A DNA stretch of 64,000 nucleotides from Labrenzia sp. R4_2 (GCF_017743865.1 NZ_JAGHRJ010000006.1:186001-250000); one strand, 5' to 3'. Shown: positions 49,884 through 60,129, counted from the stretch's first letter. The notes: generated from the sequence alone by a model not told the origin. A program made the numbers and translations.

Positions 49884-50924
49884 GTGTCCACGCTCAAGGC
49901 CGCGGAGATTGACCGGTTCGTCGCCAATCCCCCGGATGGCGGCGGAGTGGTGCTCGTGTTTGGCCCGGACACCGGTTTGGTATCCGAGCGCGCCAGCCGG
50001 CTTGTTGCCAAGGCGTCCGAAGGCGACAGCGACCCCTTCAACCTCATAAAAATCGACGCTTCTGAACTCAGTTCGGACAGCAACCGTCTGATCGATGAGG
50101 TGCTGACCGTTCCGCTGTTTGGCGGCCGCCGTATTGTTTGGGTCAAGGATGCCAGCGGAAAAAACCTGGTGCCATCGGTCGATCCCGTCTTGAAGCTGGA
50201 TGATTGGCAAACGTTGGTTGTTCTGGAAGCTGGCGACATCAAAAAAGGTGTCGGTCTGCGCAAGCTGATCGAGCCCCATAAACGGGCCGTCGCGATACCG
50301 TGTTATGCGGACAACGACCGCGGCATTGACCACTTGATCGATGAGGAAACACGCGAAGCTGGCCTCACCATCTCCCGCGAGGCCCGCGCCGCCCTTCACA
50401 GCCTCCTGGGTGGTGACCGAATGGCCAGCCGGGGTGAACTCAAGAAGCTCTGCCTCTACGCCATGCAGAAAGAGCGAATTGACAGCGAAGACGTGGAAGC
50501 CATCATCGGCGATGCCTCGGCGTTTGAAACATCTGAGTTAATCGATGCAGCCGCTGGCGGCGATCTGTCGACTCTCGATCATGGACTGGAACGCCTGACG
50601 GATGCCGGATCCAAAGCCTCTGTGATTGCCAACCAGGCACTTAAACATTTCCAGTCCTTGCATCGGATGCGAGTCGAAATCGACGCTGGGAAAAGTGCCC
50701 AGCAAGTCGTCGACAGTCAGCGTCCGCCCATTTTCTTCAGCCGCAAGCCAAAATTCAGCCAGCAGCTCCGTATTTGGACCATTAAGGACTTGGAACGGGC
50801 CATGGGCATCCTGAGTGAGGCAACGCGGGTGTCCCGTTTGAATGATAATTTGGGAGTTCCAGTCCTCTCAGAGGCCCTACTGACGGTCGGCCGCGCCGCA
50901 CGCGCCCGCAGTCAACGCCGCTGA
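49884..50924 (+). CDS. holA: DNA polymerase III delta subunit
   Basis: 346-residue clamp-loader subunit that opens the beta clamp. Segments FGPDTGLVSERASRL, VPLFGGRRIVWVKDA and REARAALHSLLGGDRMASRGELKKL are typical of HolA. The GTG start at 49884 follows lptE by 18 bases. Confidence 0.92.
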   Translation: MSTLKAAEIDRFVANPPDGGGVVLVFGPDTGLVSERASRLVAKASEGDSDPFNLIKIDASELSSDSNRLIDEVLTVPLFGGRRIVWVKDASGKNLVPSVDPVLKLDDWQTLVVLEAGDIKKGVGLRKLIEPHKRAVAIPCYADNDRGIDHLIDEETREAGLTISREARAALHSLLGGDRMASRGELKKLCLYAMQKERIDSEDVEAIIGDASAFETSELIDAAAGGDLSTLDHGLERLTDAGSKASVIANQALKHFQSLHRMRVEIDAGKSAQQVVDSQRPPIFFSRKPKFSQQLRIWTIKDLERAMGILSEATRVSRLNDNLGVPVLSEALLTVGRAARARSQRR

Positions 50925-50929
50925 CAGAA

Positions 50930-50951
50930 AAGGCCGGGACATCCCGGCCTT
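50930..50951. terminator. Hairpin between convergent holA and parB
   Basis: Perfect 9-base arms AAGGCCGGG (50930-50938) and CCCGGCCTT (50943-50951) with loop ACAT. The T tract is short on both sides, but the position between convergent stops supports a terminator. Confidence 0.85.
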
Positions 50952-50976
50952 GATCAATTCTGTCTCACACCAATAC

Positions 50977-51882
50977 TCAGCGGTTTTCAACGCCCAAAAG
51001 CCGGCAAATCTGATCAAGCTGTTCCAAAGACGTGTATTTGATCTTCAGATCGCCAGACTCTTTACCGGGCTTGTGACCGACGGTGACTTTCAGCCCCAAT
51101 GTGTCTGCCAGCCGCTTTTCCAAGGCTTTCGTATCAGCATCTTTCTGTGGCTTCTCAGTCGGGACTTTATCGCCCTTCAACTTGGCTAGTGCATCGGGAT
51201 CCTGAGCGAGCTTTTCCGCATCGCGTACGGTCAGACCCTTTTCAACGATCAATTCGGCCAAGGCCGCCGGATCATCAACCGTAATCAGCGCACGCGCATG
51301 ACCAGCCGTCAAAAGCCCCTCAGCCAGATAGTCTTTGACTGAATTGGGCAGCTTCAACAACCGCATAGTGTTGGCAACATGGCTCCGGCTTTTGCCGATC
51401 ACCTTTGCCAACTCCCCCTGACTATAGCTGAATTCGGCAGTCAGCTGCTCATAGCCCATCGCTTCTTCGATCGGATTGAGGTCGGCCCGCTGCACATTCT
51501 CGATGATTGCGAGCTCTAATGCTTCCTGATCAGTGACGTCCCGGATGATGATCGGCGCTTCATGAAGCCCTGCCCGCTGAGCGGCCCTCCAGCGCCGCTC
51601 ACCAGCAATGATCTCAAACCGGTTCGCTTTCCCAGCTGCCGGACGAACGAGGATCGGCTGCACAATGCCTTTGGCTTTTAGAGACTCGGAAAGATCCGCC
51701 AGATCCTTCTCTGTGAAGGTCTTGCGAGGGTTGCGCGGATTTGGCTCCAGATGCTCGATCGGAACCTTCCGACTGTCGCGAACCACTTTTTCAGGTGCTG
51801 GCGACGCTTCCGGCGCTGAATCGCCAATGAGAGCTGCAAGACCGCGGCCCAGCCGCTTGTTTTTGACGTCCTTGTCCGCCAT
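50977..51882 (-). CDS. parB: Chromosome-partitioning protein ParB
   Basis: 301-residue CTP-dependent DNA clamp that loads at parS and spreads. The N-terminus LGRGLAALIG is the ParA-contact motif. The CTPase motif includes GERRWRAAQRAGL, and the helix-turn-helix region holds GKSRSHVANTMRLLKLP. The C-terminal dimerisation part ends YTSLEQLDQICRLLGV. It lies downstream of parA and is surrounded by parS-like sites at 53.4-58.1 kb. Confidence 0.96.
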   Translation of the reverse strand: MADKDVKNKRLGRGLAALIGDSAPEASPAPEKVVRDSRKVPIEHLEPNPRNPRKTFTEKDLADLSESLKAKGIVQPILVRPAAGKANRFEIIAGERRWRAAQRAGLHEAPIIIRDVTDQEALELAIIENVQRADLNPIEEAMGYEQLTAEFSYSQGELAKVIGKSRSHVANTMRLLKLPNSVKDYLAEGLLTAGHARALITVDDPAALAELIVEKGLTVRDAEKLAQDPDALAKLKGDKVPTEKPQKDADTKALEKRLADTLGLKVTVGHKPGKESGDLKIKYTSLEQLDQICRLLGVENR

Positions 51883-51917
51883 TCCGCACCTTTTTCTTTT
51901 TATTTCAATAAGTTAAG

Positions 51918-51951
51918 AAGGATCAGTCGATATGTGGCCTGACCGATCCTT
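51918..51951 (-). terminator. Hairpin between parA and parB
   Basis: Arms AAGGATC (51918-51924) and GATCCTT (51945-51951), extended inward by GTC/GAC after one mismatch. It is in the 104-base parA-parB gap and may act as a weak attenuator that sets the ParA:ParB ratio. Confidence 0.5.
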
Positions 51952-51986
51952 CCAACATGTTAATTCGGACCCGATTCGAGCAGTTC

Positions 51987-52811
51987 TTAGGCCGCAACGC
52001 TGCGCAGCTGCCGCTCTCGCTGAATGATTTCAGAAGCAAGGCGGAGATACGCCTGGCTTCCGGCACATTTCAGATCATAAAGAAGCGCCGGTTTGCCATA
52101 GGACGGCGCCTCGGAGATTCGTACGTTGCGCGGAATAATCGTGTCATACACGGCATCGCCCATCGTCTCGCGCACATCCGCAACGACCTGACTTGAGAGA
52201 TTGTTCCGGCTGTCATACATCGTCAGAACGATGCCATGGATGCTGAGCTCCGGGTTCAAAGCAGATTTCACCTGCTCGACCGTGCTCAGCAACTGGCTCA
52301 GACCTTCAAGCGCGAAGAACTCGCACTGCAACGGAACCAGGATTGAGTGGCTTGCAGACAGCGCATTGATCGTCAGCAGGTTCAAGGACGGCGGGCAGTC
52401 CACAAGGACATAGGTAAAGCCGATTTCCTTGAAGAGCCGGGAATGCGTCAGGTTTTCGACCGCATTGCGCAGGCGGAAAGCCCGATCGCTGGTTGAGGCA
52501 ATTTCGAGCTCCAGGCCAAGAAGGTCCATGGTGGACGGGGCTACCCACAAGCGTTGAACCGCCGTTTCGCGGATCGCTTCGTCCATCGAGCAGTCGCCAC
52601 TCAGGATTTCGTAAGTCGACAGGCCACGGTCCCGGTGCTCGATGCCAAGACCCGTCGAGGCGTTTCCCTGCGGATCAAGATCGATTACGAGGACTTTCTC
52701 CCCGATCGCGGCAAGCGCAGTACCAAGGTTGATGGCCGTGGTGGTTTTCCCAACCCCGCCCTTCTGGTTTGCGAGCGCAAGCACACGCGGCATTTCGGGA
52801 AGCATGTTCAT
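51987..52811 (-). CDS. parA: Chromosome-partitioning ATPase ParA
   Basis: 274-residue deviant-Walker ATPase that moves ParB-parS complexes. Walker A is KGGVGKTT near residues 17-24; VIDLDPQGNASTGLG and VDCPPSLNLLTINAL complete the site. The start region has three consecutive GTG codons before ATG 52811; AGGAAGG lies ten bases before that ATG. Confidence 0.96.
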   Translation of the reverse strand: MNMLPEMPRVLALANQKGGVGKTTTAINLGTALAAIGEKVLVIDLDPQGNASTGLGIEHRDRGLSTYEILSGDCSMDEAIRETAVQRLWVAPSTMDLLGLELEIASTSDRAFRLRNAVENLTHSRLFKEIGFTYVLVDCPPSLNLLTINALSASHSILVPLQCEFFALEGLSQLLSTVEQVKSALNPELSIHGIVLTMYDSRNNLSSQVVADVRETMGDAVYDTIIPRNVRISEAPSYGKPALLYDLKCAGSQAYLRLASEIIQRERQLRSVAA

Positions 52812-52830
52812 CACCACCACACCTTCCTGG

Positions 52831-53487
52831 TTACTCTGACCGGGCTGAAATATTTGAAAAAAGGAGCATCCGGCTCAAAGGATCAACAACACTTTCCTTT
52901 TCTACCAGATCGAACTGCCAAGAGTCAGACACTTCATCAAGTTCGCGCCGAAAATCCTGACCTTTGTGGAAAACAGCCTTTGCACCTTGCGCTGTAAATG
53001 GCTCGGCAAGATCAAAAAGCAGTTTCAAAGAGGCCAAGGCACGCGCCGAAACCGCGTCTACCGGGCCGTAGGTCCACCCTTCCGCAACCGATTCGATCCG
53101 GCCCGCATGGACAGTCCCTTTCGATCCCGTCTCTCTCAAAGCCGTCCGAAGGAACGCGGCCTTGCGCTGATTGCTCTCGATCATATGGACATGAGCATCC
53201 GGTTCATCTGCCAGAAGGATCGCCGTCACAACGCCTGGGAACCCACCCCCACTTCCAATATCGACCCAGATCTTCGCCTCTGGATAACTCCACTGGGTTT
53301 GCAAGCTATCTGCTACATGGCGGGTCCAAATGTCCGGAATTGTAGAGGGCGCAATAAGGTTTTGTGCGGGTTGCCACTTCAAAACCAGGTCCACATAAGT
53401 CTGGAGACGATCCAACGTTTCACGTGAAACATCCCCAAACTTATACACAGCCTCTCCAGAACCATTCAACACCACGGAGCGCCCCAT
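52831..53487 (-). CDS. rsmG: 16S rRNA 7-methylguanosine methyltransferase RsmG
   Basis: 218-residue SAM-dependent enzyme that methylates G527 of 16S rRNA. The SAM motif IWVDIGSGGGFPGVV is clear. The N-terminal GDVSRETLDRL is encoded by a parS site (53416-53431), a well-known overlap in bacteria. The ATG overlaps the mnmG stop by one base. Confidence 0.95.
   Translation of the reverse strand: MGRSVVLNGSGEAVYKFGDVSRETLDRLQTYVDLVLKWQPAQNLIAPSTIPDIWTRHVADSLQTQWSYPEAKIWVDIGSGGGFPGVVTAILLADEPDAHVHMIESNQRKAAFLRTALRETGSKGTVHAGRIESVAEGWTYGPVDAVSARALASLKLLFDLAEPFTAQGAKAVFHKGQDFRRELDEVSDSWQFDLVEKESVVDPLSRMLLFSNISARSE
53416..53431. other. parS site 1 (inside rsmG)
   Basis: CGTTTCACGTGAAACA: a perfect 14-base palindrome (53417-53430) and one mismatch to the 16-base parS consensus TGTTTCACGTGAAACA. 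It is the best of the seven sites and encodes VSRET of RsmG. Confidence 0.93.
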
Positions 53488-55370
53488 CAGGCCGCCCCTC
53501 GCTGAGACTGGCGTTTCAAGTGGGAGAGGATCAGCGTCAGGGCTGCAGGTGTTATGCCATCCATGCGCGACGCCTGTCCCAAGGTGGCAGGGCGGATGTC
53601 CGCGAGCTTTTGTTTGACTTCATTGGACAACCCGACAATCGCTTCGTAATCGAAACTATCTGGGATTCCCAAAGCTTCATCGCGCTTCAGAGCTTCGATA
53701 TCAGCCGTCTGCCGTTCCAGGTAAACGGCATAAAGAGCATCTGTTGTCACCTGCTCAACAATTGCAGCATCCATTTGCCCGAGCTCCGGCCATACAAGTT
53801 GAAGCCCTTCAAACGTGACATTCGGATAGGACAGGAGATCGAAGGCAGAGCGGCGGACGCCATCCTGATTGACAGGCAAACCTCTCTTTGTCGCTTCATT
53901 CGGGGTTACTGTCAGGCTCTTCAACAAATCGCGCGCAGCTGAGATCTTCTCCATTTTCGCTTCATAGGCAGAACGGCGCACATCGGACACACAGCCGATC
54001 TCAATTCCGAGAGGCGTCAAACGTTGATCTGCGTTGTCTGCTCTGAGCGACAGCCTGTACTCTGCCCGTGAGGTAAACATGCGATAGGGTTCTGTAATTC
54101 CCCGGGTGATGAGATCATCGATCATAACGCCGATATAGCCTTGAGATCGGTCCACGATAAACGGCGCCTTGTCCGCAACCTTCAACGCGGCGTTCAAACC
54201 CGCCACAAGACCCTGGGCACCTGCCTCTTCATAGCCGGTCGTTCCGTTGATCTGACCTGCGAGGTAAAGCCCCGCACAACGCTTAGCTTCCAGAGTTGCC
54301 CGCAATTCGCGTGGGTCGACGTGATCGTACTCGATGGCATATCCCGGCTGAATGACTTCTACATTCTCTAGACCTGGAATTGTCCGCAAGAACGCGATCT
54401 GCGCATCTTCCGGCAACGAGGTGGAAATCCCATTTGGATATACCGTGTGATCATCCAGACCCTCAGGCTCCAGGAAAATCTGGTGGCCATCTCGATCGCC
54501 AAAGCGGACGATTTTGTCTTCAATGGATGGGCAATAGCGCGGACCGCGGCCCTTGATCTCACCGGAATACATTGCAGAGCGATCAAGATTGTCGCGGATT
54601 ATCTGATGTGTTTCCGGCGTTGTCCGCGTGATGTGACACGGTATCTGAGGGATCGAAATCTTGTCCGTCAGCGTTGAAAACGGGATCGGTTCATCATCGC
54701 CCGGCTGCTCTTCCAGCCGGTCCCAATGGATGGTCCGTCCATCCAACCGCGCAGGCGTGCCCGTTTTCAAACGGCCAAGGTCAAAACCAATCTGTTCCAA
54801 CGAGTGAGACAGCCCCATTGCGGGTGCCTCACCAGACCGCCCGGCCGGGATCTTTCTGTCCCCGATATGGATCAACCCGCGCAGGAAAGTTCCGCTTGTC
54901 AAAACCACTGCGCCGCAGTCAATCACCTGACCAGACCCAAGAACAATGCCTGCCACGGATCCCGCATCAGCGCCAGAAAACCGAAGCTGGTCTGCTTCTC
55001 CCTCTACAACGGTGAGGTTTTCGATAGCGGCGATCTCACGCTGCATGGCTTCCCGGTACAGCTTCCGGTCTGCCTGTGCCCGGGGCCCACGGACAGCTGG
55101 ACCCTTCCGACGGTTAAGCATGCGAAACTGAATACCGCCCTGATCGGCGACGCGTCCCATAAGTCCGTCAAGCGCATCGATCTCACGAACGAGATGCCCC
55201 TTCCCCAACCCGCCGATCGCGGGGTTACAGGACATCACGCCAATGGTCTCGAACTTGTGCGTCACCAGTGCTGTTTTGACGCCCATGCGCGCAGATGCAG
55301 CTGCTGCTTCACAGCCGGCATGACCGCCGCCAATTACCACAACATCAAACGATAGAACCTGATCGTTCAT
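53487..55370 (-). CDS. mnmG: tRNA uridine-5-carboxymethylaminomethyl modification enzyme MnmG
   Basis: 627-residue FAD enzyme that works with MnmE to modify U34 of several tRNAs. The FAD motif is [14 protein letters not shown] at the N-terminus; [28 protein letters not shown] and [20 protein letters not shown] follow. The ATG at 55370 is chosen; the frame runs upstream without family sequence. Confidence 0.97.
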   Translation of the reverse strand: MNDQVLSFDVVVIGGGHAGCEAAAASARMGVKTALVTHKFETIGVMSCNPAIGGLGKGHLVREIDALDGLMGRVADQGGIQFRMLNRRKGPAVRGPRAQADRKLYREAMQREIAAIENLTVVEGEADQLRFSGADAGSVAGIVLGSGQVIDCGAVVLTSGTFLRGLIHIGDRKIPAGRSGEAPAMGLSHSLEQIGFDLGRLKTGTPARLDGRTIHWDRLEEQPGDDEPIPFSTLTDKISIPQIPCHITRTTPETHQIIRDNLDRSAMYSGEIKGRGPRYCPSIEDKIVRFGDRDGHQIFLEPEGLDDHTVYPNGISTSLPEDAQIAFLRTIPGLENVEVIQPGYAIEYDHVDPRELRATLEAKRCAGLYLAGQINGTTGYEEAGAQGLVAGLNAALKVADKAPFIVDRSQGYIGVMIDDLITRGITEPYRMFTSRAEYRLSLRADNADQRLTPLGIEIGCVSDVRRSAYEAKMEKISAARDLLKSLTVTPNEATKRGLPVNQDGVRRSAFDLLSYPNVTFEGLQLVWPELGQMDAAIVEQVTTDALYAVYLERQTADIEALKRDEALGIPDSFDYEAIVGLSNEVKQKLADIRPATLGQASRMDGITPAALTLILSHLKRQSQRGAA

Positions 55371-55593
55371 AGTCTCACCGCTTGCCCGGGTCGCCCTTTT
55401 TGCCGTGCGCCCGGCCATTCAAATTCTTATTTCGGGATCATATCCGGATCTGAGCCGGAGCGTCAGACACAGCATAAGCCGGTCGTGTTGCCGCCTTTAT
55501 ACGCCGGACCCGCCCCTTAGGTCAAAAGAGATTTCGGCGCTGGGGGGCAGCCATGCTAAAGTTCGGGTTGCTCTACATTTCAAAGAGCGGACA

Positions 55594-55609
55594 TGATTCA
55601 CGTGAAACA
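55594..55609. other. parS-like site 2
   Basis: TGATTCACGTGAAACA, one mismatch to consensus, in the mnmG-mnmE gap. Confidence 0.88.
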
Positions 55610-55646
55610 CATTCCGGTTCTGAATCGATCCAGGCTTTTCCTGAAA

Positions 55647-55662
55647 TGATTCACGTGAAACA
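55647..55662. other. parS-like site 3
   Basis: TGATTCACGTGAAACA, identical to site 2 and starting 53 bases after it; it ends 2 bases before the mnmE stop codon. Confidence 0.88.
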
Positions 55663-55664
55663 AT

Positions 55665-57014
55665 CTACTTCCCGATACAGAAATCCCGAAAGATCACATC
55701 GAGTAGATCCTCAACATCGATCCGGCCGGTGATACGTCCAAGACTGTCCGCTGCCCGCCGCAGATCTTCGGCCCGGAGTTCCGTCGGCAAATGGTCTGAC
55801 GATACGGCCTGACCCAGGCCAGACAGGCAGTCGGTCAGATAGTGGCGGTGCCTTGCCCGTGTCGCTAGGGGTGCCTCGCCGACAGAAATCGTTTCCTCCG
55901 CAAAACGTGTCAGGGCATCAAACAGGCCCTTTATCCCTTCGTCAGACTTGCTCGATGCAGGAATTTCCTTGGTTGTTCCGGAAGAGTCTTGTTCCGGAAG
56001 AGTCTCAAGATCTGCCTTTGTCCGCACCGTCCAGACAGGGATCTGATTGGTGACATCCTCTGGCAGACCTGCTTGGGAATGCCCCGCTTCTACACCACCT
56101 GGCTCAACAGCCCAAAGGATGAGGTCCGCCTGCCTTCCACGCTCTTCCGCGCGGCGAATGCCTTCCCGTTCAACAATCCCATCCGTTTCCCGAAGACCTG
56201 CAGTGTCGACAAGGGTGACCGGATAACCTCCGAGATCAAGATGCACCTCGATTACATCCCGGGTCGTTCCTGCTTCCTCAGTGACAATGGCAACGTCCCG
56301 GCCGGCGATTGCATTCAGCAAGCTCGACTTGCCGGCATTGGGAGCCCCCATCAAGACCACTTGCAGACCAGACCGCAGACGCTCACCGCTCCGGGATTTT
56401 TCCAGGTGATCGGCAACTTCTTTTCGAAGCGCGGCAGCCTCTTTCCAGACTTCATCCGCAACACTGCCAGGAACATCCTCTTCATCGGCGAAATCGAAAT
56501 CCGCTTCAATCATCGCCCTCATGTGTATGAGCCGCTTGCGCCAATCCTCATAGAGCGATCCGAGGGCGCCGCCCATCTGGCGGACAGCTTGTTTGCGCTG
56601 GCTTTCCGTTTCAGCAGCAATCAGATCCGCAAGGCCCTCCACCTCTGTCAGGTCCATCCGGCCCCGGTCAAAGGCGCGGCGAGTGAACTCTCCAGGTTCG
56701 GCGGGACGGCAGTTTGGAAAGTCGCTCAACACGCGAAGCATCGCAGCAACAACGGCCCGACCACCGTGGCACTGAAACTCGACAACATCTTCACCAGTGA
56801 AACTTGCAGGTCCCTCAAAGAAAAGGACCAAAGCCTCATCAATGATCTCTTTGGTGGCCGGATCACGAAGTCTCGAAAGCAGGGTTTTTCGTGGCCCGGG
56901 TGTCTTGCCGCAGAGCGCCTCTGTAACAGTTCTGACTTCGGGACCAGAGACGCGGATAACAGCGACCCCAGAAGGCACCGCACCACTCGACAACGCGTAG
57001 ATCGTGTCAGCCAT
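55665..57014 (-). CDS. mnmE: tRNA modification GTPase MnmE
   Basis: 449-residue GTPase partner of MnmG. The G1 loop GAPNAGKSSLLNAIAG is near 220, followed by VDTAGLRETDGIVEREGI. The C-terminal CIGK, whose Cys is needed for activity, ends the protein. N-terminal DTIYALSSG is standard. Two parS-like sites precede and three follow it. Confidence 0.97.
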   Translation of the reverse strand: MADTIYALSSGAVPSGVAVIRVSGPEVRTVTEALCGKTPGPRKTLLSRLRDPATKEIIDEALVLFFEGPASFTGEDVVEFQCHGGRAVVAAMLRVLSDFPNCRPAEPGEFTRRAFDRGRMDLTEVEGLADLIAAETESQRKQAVRQMGGALGSLYEDWRKRLIHMRAMIEADFDFADEEDVPGSVADEVWKEAAALRKEVADHLEKSRSGERLRSGLQVVLMGAPNAGKSSLLNAIAGRDVAIVTEEAGTTRDVIEVHLDLGGYPVTLVDTAGLRETDGIVEREGIRRAEERGRQADLILWAVEPGGVEAGHSQAGLPEDVTNQIPVWTVRTKADLETLPEQDSSGTTKEIPASSKSDEGIKGLFDALTRFAEETISVGEAPLATRARHRHYLTDCLSGLGQAVSSDHLPTELRAEDLRRAADSLGRITGRIDVEDLLDVIFRDFCIGK

Positions 57015-57196
57015 ATAACTTTCCGTTTCAGAGGTATTCCTGCTGCCTCTTTATCAAGAAGCACGAACGTTAGAAAGGTGGTGGCGGCGCTGGTCCACGG
57101 TCGGAACACTGCCTAGATCAACTCTCCGGTTTTTGGACCGAGAGACGTTGCACAGCCGAATCATGTTAGGCGGCTTGAGTAATTGATAGTTATATC

Positions 57197-57212
57197 TGTT
57201 TCACGTGAATCA
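57197..57212. other. parS-like site 4
   Basis: TGTTTCACGTGAATCA, one mismatch to consensus; the altered half faces right, opposite to sites 2 and 3. Confidence 0.88.
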
Positions 57213-57327
57213 AGCGGCTTTGCCTGTCAGCAAGACCGGCAAATGGGTACCTAGATTATGAAGCTCTTATCGCCGTCCTCGCTATTGCGGAGCTTGGGGT
57301 AAAAACAATCCGTACCCGATTCAATTC

Positions 57328-57343
57328 GGATTCACGTGAAACA
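57328..57343. other. parS-like site 5
   Basis: GGATTCACGTGAAACA, two mismatches to consensus, both in the left half. Confidence 0.82.
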
Positions 57344-57403
57344 GTTTTCGATTCGCTAATTCCGGTATCAGGTCTCCGAAACCCGCCCCACCCTTAAAAT
57401 CTG

Positions 57404-57419
57404 TGTTTCACGTGAATCT
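57404..57419. other. parS-like site 6
   Basis: TGTTTCACGTGAATCT, two mismatches to consensus, both in the right half. Confidence 0.82.
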
Positions 57420-57450
57420 CTAAACCCAGTTTATAATTGAGCTGCGTTGA

Positions 57451-58023
57451 TCACATCTGACGTCTAGCCCACGTCTTGCGGTCCAGCCGATACAAAACAT
57501 GTGGTGCAAGCGCATGAGTATCTGGAAGCATTGGGTGGAGAAAGTCATCCGCAGGATCCCGGCTCATACCAATCCGCGCCATGACCTTCTGAGACGGTGT
57601 GTTGGTGTCTGCTGTGAAGGACACAATTTCCTCAAGACCGATGGTTTCAAAGCCGAATCGAATCCAGGCTGTTGCGGCTTCACTCGCGTAACCCTTCCCC
57701 CAGGCTGAGCGCTTCAAACGCCAGCCAATTTCCACGCAGGGATCAAACGGAAGTGGTTTGGAGTATGCTGGAACACTCAAACCAACAAACCCGAGAAACT
57801 CAGATGTGTCCTTGATTTCAACGGGTACAAAACAAAAACCGTCCTGCTGGTGTTTCGCCCTGGCCCGGTCAATCAAAGCGGCGGTTTGATTATGAGTGAG
57901 TGGTTCGGGGAAGTACCGCATCACCTCCGGGTCGGCACACATCTCAGCGAATGGTTCAAGATCGGCATCCTGCCAACTTCGGCAGATGAGCCGCTCTGTT
58001 TCCAAAAGAATGTCTTGGGTCAT
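57451..58023 (-). CDS. GNAT acetyltransferase of the RimJ/RimL type
   Basis: 190 residues. ETERLICRSWQDADLEPFAEM at the start, EIGWRLKRSAWGKGYASEAA (acetyl-CoA loop) and VSFTADTNTPSQKVMARIGM are characteristic of the RimJ/L subgroup, which acetylates protein N-termini or small amines. Substrate unknown. It lies within the parS cluster between mnmE and rho. Confidence 0.9.
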   Translation of the reverse strand: MTQDILLETERLICRSWQDADLEPFAEMCADPEVMRYFPEPLTHNQTAALIDRARAKHQQDGFCFVPVEIKDTSEFLGFVGLSVPAYSKPLPFDPCVEIGWRLKRSAWGKGYASEAATAWIRFGFETIGLEEIVSFTADTNTPSQKVMARIGMSRDPADDFLHPMLPDTHALAPHVLYRLDRKTWARRQM

Positions 58024-58046
58024 AAAACGGGTCCGAATCTAAATCA

Positions 58047-58062
58047 GGATTCACGTGAAACA
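58047..58062. other. parS-like site 7
   Basis: GGATTCACGTGAAACA, the same sequence as site 5, in the gap between the acetyltransferase and rho genes. Confidence 0.82.
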
Positions 58063-58076
58063 CGTCTTAACAAAAG

Positions 58077-58107
58077 GTAAAGGCGTGACCCGATCTGGAT
58101 CACGCCT
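58077..58107 (-). terminator. Intrinsic terminator after rho
   Basis: Eight-base stem AGGCGTGA (58081-58088) / TCACGCCT (58100-58107); on the reverse strand it is followed by T-rich sequence. Confidence 0.85.
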
Positions 58108-58139
58108 CCACCGATAACATTGATCGTGAGATGAAACGA

Positions 58140-59405
58140 TCAGGTGTTCATGCTGTCGAAGAAATCGTCGTTCGACTTTGTCTGCTTCAGTTTGTCGAGC
58201 AGGAATTCGACCGCGTCCACTGTCCCCATCGGATTGAGAATCCGGCGCAGAACGAAGGTCTTCTTGAGACGCTCCGGCGGGACGAGCAGTTCTTCCTTAC
58301 GCGTACCGGACCGTTGAATGTCGATCGCCGGATAAACACGCTTGTCGGAAATTTTCCGATCCAGGATGATTTCGGAGTTACCGGTTCCCTTGAACTCTTC
58401 GAAGATAACTTCATCCATCCGGCTGCCGGTATCGATCAGCGCCGTTGCGATGATGGTGAGTGAACCACCCTCTTCAATGTTACGTGCAGCACCAAAGAAG
58501 CGTTTCGGACGTTGAAGCGCATTCGCATCGACACCACCGGTGAGAACCTTACCGGAAGACGGCACGACCGTATTGTAGGCGCGGCCAAGGCGGGTGATGG
58601 AGTCCAGCAGGATAACAACGTCACGGCCATGCTCAGTGAGGCGCTTTGCCTTCTCAATCACCATCTCGGCGACCTGAACGTGGCGGGAGGCCGGTTCGTC
58701 GAATGTGGACGACACCACTTCGCCGTCCACCGTCCGTTGCATGTCCGTCACTTCCTCCGGGCGCTCATCGATCAAAAGAACGATCAAGTAGCATTCCGGA
58801 TGATTATTGGTGATGGACTTTGCAATGTTCTGAAGGAAGACGGTCTTACCAGTCCGCGGCGGCGCCGTGATCAAGGCACGCTGGCCTTTGCCAAGCGGGG
58901 CAACCAGATCGATCACCCTGGAGGACAGATCCTTAATCGTCGGATCTTCGATCTCCATCTTGAACTTTTCGTCCGGATAGAGCGGCGTCAGGTTATCAAA
59001 GTGAACCTTGTGCCGGGCCTTGTCCGGGTCTTCAAAATTGATCGTGTTGACTTTCAAAAGCGCAAAATACCGTTCGCCCTCTTTCGGGCTCCGGATCTGG
59101 CCTTCGACAGTGTCCCCTGTCCGCAGTGAGAACCGCCGGATTTGAGACGGAGACACATAGATGTCGTCCGGACCTGGCAGGTAGTTGGCGTCTGGCGACC
59201 GCAGGAAGCCAAAACCATCCTGCAGGACTTCAACAACACCTTCACCGATGATCTCTACGTCTTGAGCAGCAAGGTTCTTCAGGATTGCGAACATCAGCTC
59301 CTGCTTGCGCATGGTGCTGGCGTTTTCGACTTCAAGCTCTTCCGCTTTTTGCAGAAGCTCGGTCGGTGTTTTTTCTTTTAGGTCTTTGAGTTTCATTTCC
59401 CGCAT
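58140..59405 (-). CDS. rho: Transcription termination factor Rho
   Basis: 421-residue hexameric RNA helicase. The N-terminal domain starts [18 protein letters not shown]; the RNA-binding domain has [20 protein letters not shown]; Walker A is [26 protein letters not shown] and the R-loop region [18 protein letters not shown] follow. An internal ATG at 59396 is an alternative start. Confidence 0.97.
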   Translation of the reverse strand: MREMKLKDLKEKTPTELLQKAEELEVENASTMRKQELMFAILKNLAAQDVEIIGEGVVEVLQDGFGFLRSPDANYLPGPDDIYVSPSQIRRFSLRTGDTVEGQIRSPKEGERYFALLKVNTINFEDPDKARHKVHFDNLTPLYPDEKFKMEIEDPTIKDLSSRVIDLVAPLGKGQRALITAPPRTGKTVFLQNIAKSITNNHPECYLIVLLIDERPEEVTDMQRTVDGEVVSSTFDEPASRHVQVAEMVIEKAKRLTEHGRDVVILLDSITRLGRAYNTVVPSSGKVLTGGVDANALQRPKRFFGAARNIEEGGSLTIIATALIDTGSRMDEVIFEEFKGTGNSEIILDRKISDKRVYPAIDIQRSGTRKEELLVPPERLKKTFVLRRILNPMGTVDAVEFLLDKLKQTKSNDDFFDSMNT

Positions 59406-59645
59406 CGAGTTTGGGGTCTTAACGTTGATATGGATATTGGTTTGGAAGGTCGTTCCGGACCCAGGAAGATGGGAGGGCCGGAAAAATCTGAAAGACGTCT
59501 AACTGTGTCCAGATTGCCGGTGAACGCGGAATGTCAAGCTACGCAGCGTCACCAAATCGAAGTGGCTGGAAGATACGTTGTTTCGTCGGCGAGCGCAAGA
59601 CGGGAATTCTGCCGGTTCTTTGGGCATTGTTGCGTTGCACCCAAA

Positions 59646-59676
59646 AAAGGCGGCCATCCCTTCGAACGCCGCCTTT
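59646..59676. terminator. Terminator after hemJ
   Basis: Nine-base arms AAAGGCGGC (59646-59654) and GCCGCCTTT (59668-59676), with A's to the left that become a T tract on the reverse strand. The 235 bases to the rho start hold no gene and should carry the rho promoter and leader. Confidence 0.88.
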
Positions 59677-59700
59677 CTTTACGTCAGTTTTAATCGGAAA

Positions 59701-60129
59701 TCAGAACGGTTTCACAATCACCAAAATGACAACAATGATCATGATTACCGTCGGTATCTCATTGATCATGCGGAAATAGCGTGTGGACCGGGTGTTCTGA
59801 TCCGCGGCAAACGCCTTCACGCATTTCGACAGGTGGCCGTGAAACCCGGACATGATGAACACCAGAAGAAGCTTGGCGTGAAACCAGCCATCACTCCAGG
59901 CATTCAATTCGTAAGCTGTCCAAAGACCAAACACCCATGATGCAATCATGGCCGGTGTCATGATGGCTTTCAGCAGCCGCCTTTCCATCACCTTGAACGT
60001 TTCCGATTGGACGGAGCCAACCTCTGCGTCCACGTGGTAAACAAACAGCCGTGGCAGGTAAAGCAAACCAGCCATCCACGCGATGATGGAAATAACGTGA
60101 AGGGACTTCACCCAGAGATAAAGATCCAT
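59701..60129 (-). CDS. hemJ: HemJ-type protoporphyrinogen IX oxidase
   Basis: 142-residue membrane enzyme with four helices. WVKSLHVISIIAWMAGLLYLPRLFVYH contains the conserved His, and LLKAIMTPAMIASWVFGLW and WFHAKLLLVFIMSGFHG carry the other conserved residues. It oxidises protoporphyrinogen IX in the inner membrane. Its gene starts three bases after the hemE stop, so the haem pair is one operon. Confidence 0.94.
   Translation of the reverse strand: MDLYLWVKSLHVISIIAWMAGLLYLPRLFVYHVDAEVGSVQSETFKVMERRLLKAIMTPAMIASWVFGLWTAYELNAWSDGWFHAKLLLVFIMSGFHGHLSKCVKAFAADQNTRSTRYFRMINEIPTVIMIIVVILVIVKPF

Larger units (their letters stand above)
57015..57450. other. 436-base intergenic centromere-like region
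   Basis: No gene seen on either strand. It carries three parS-like sites (57197, 57328, 57404) within 223 bases and otherwise A/T-rich sequence. It is the densest part of the parS cluster. Confidence 0.75.
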
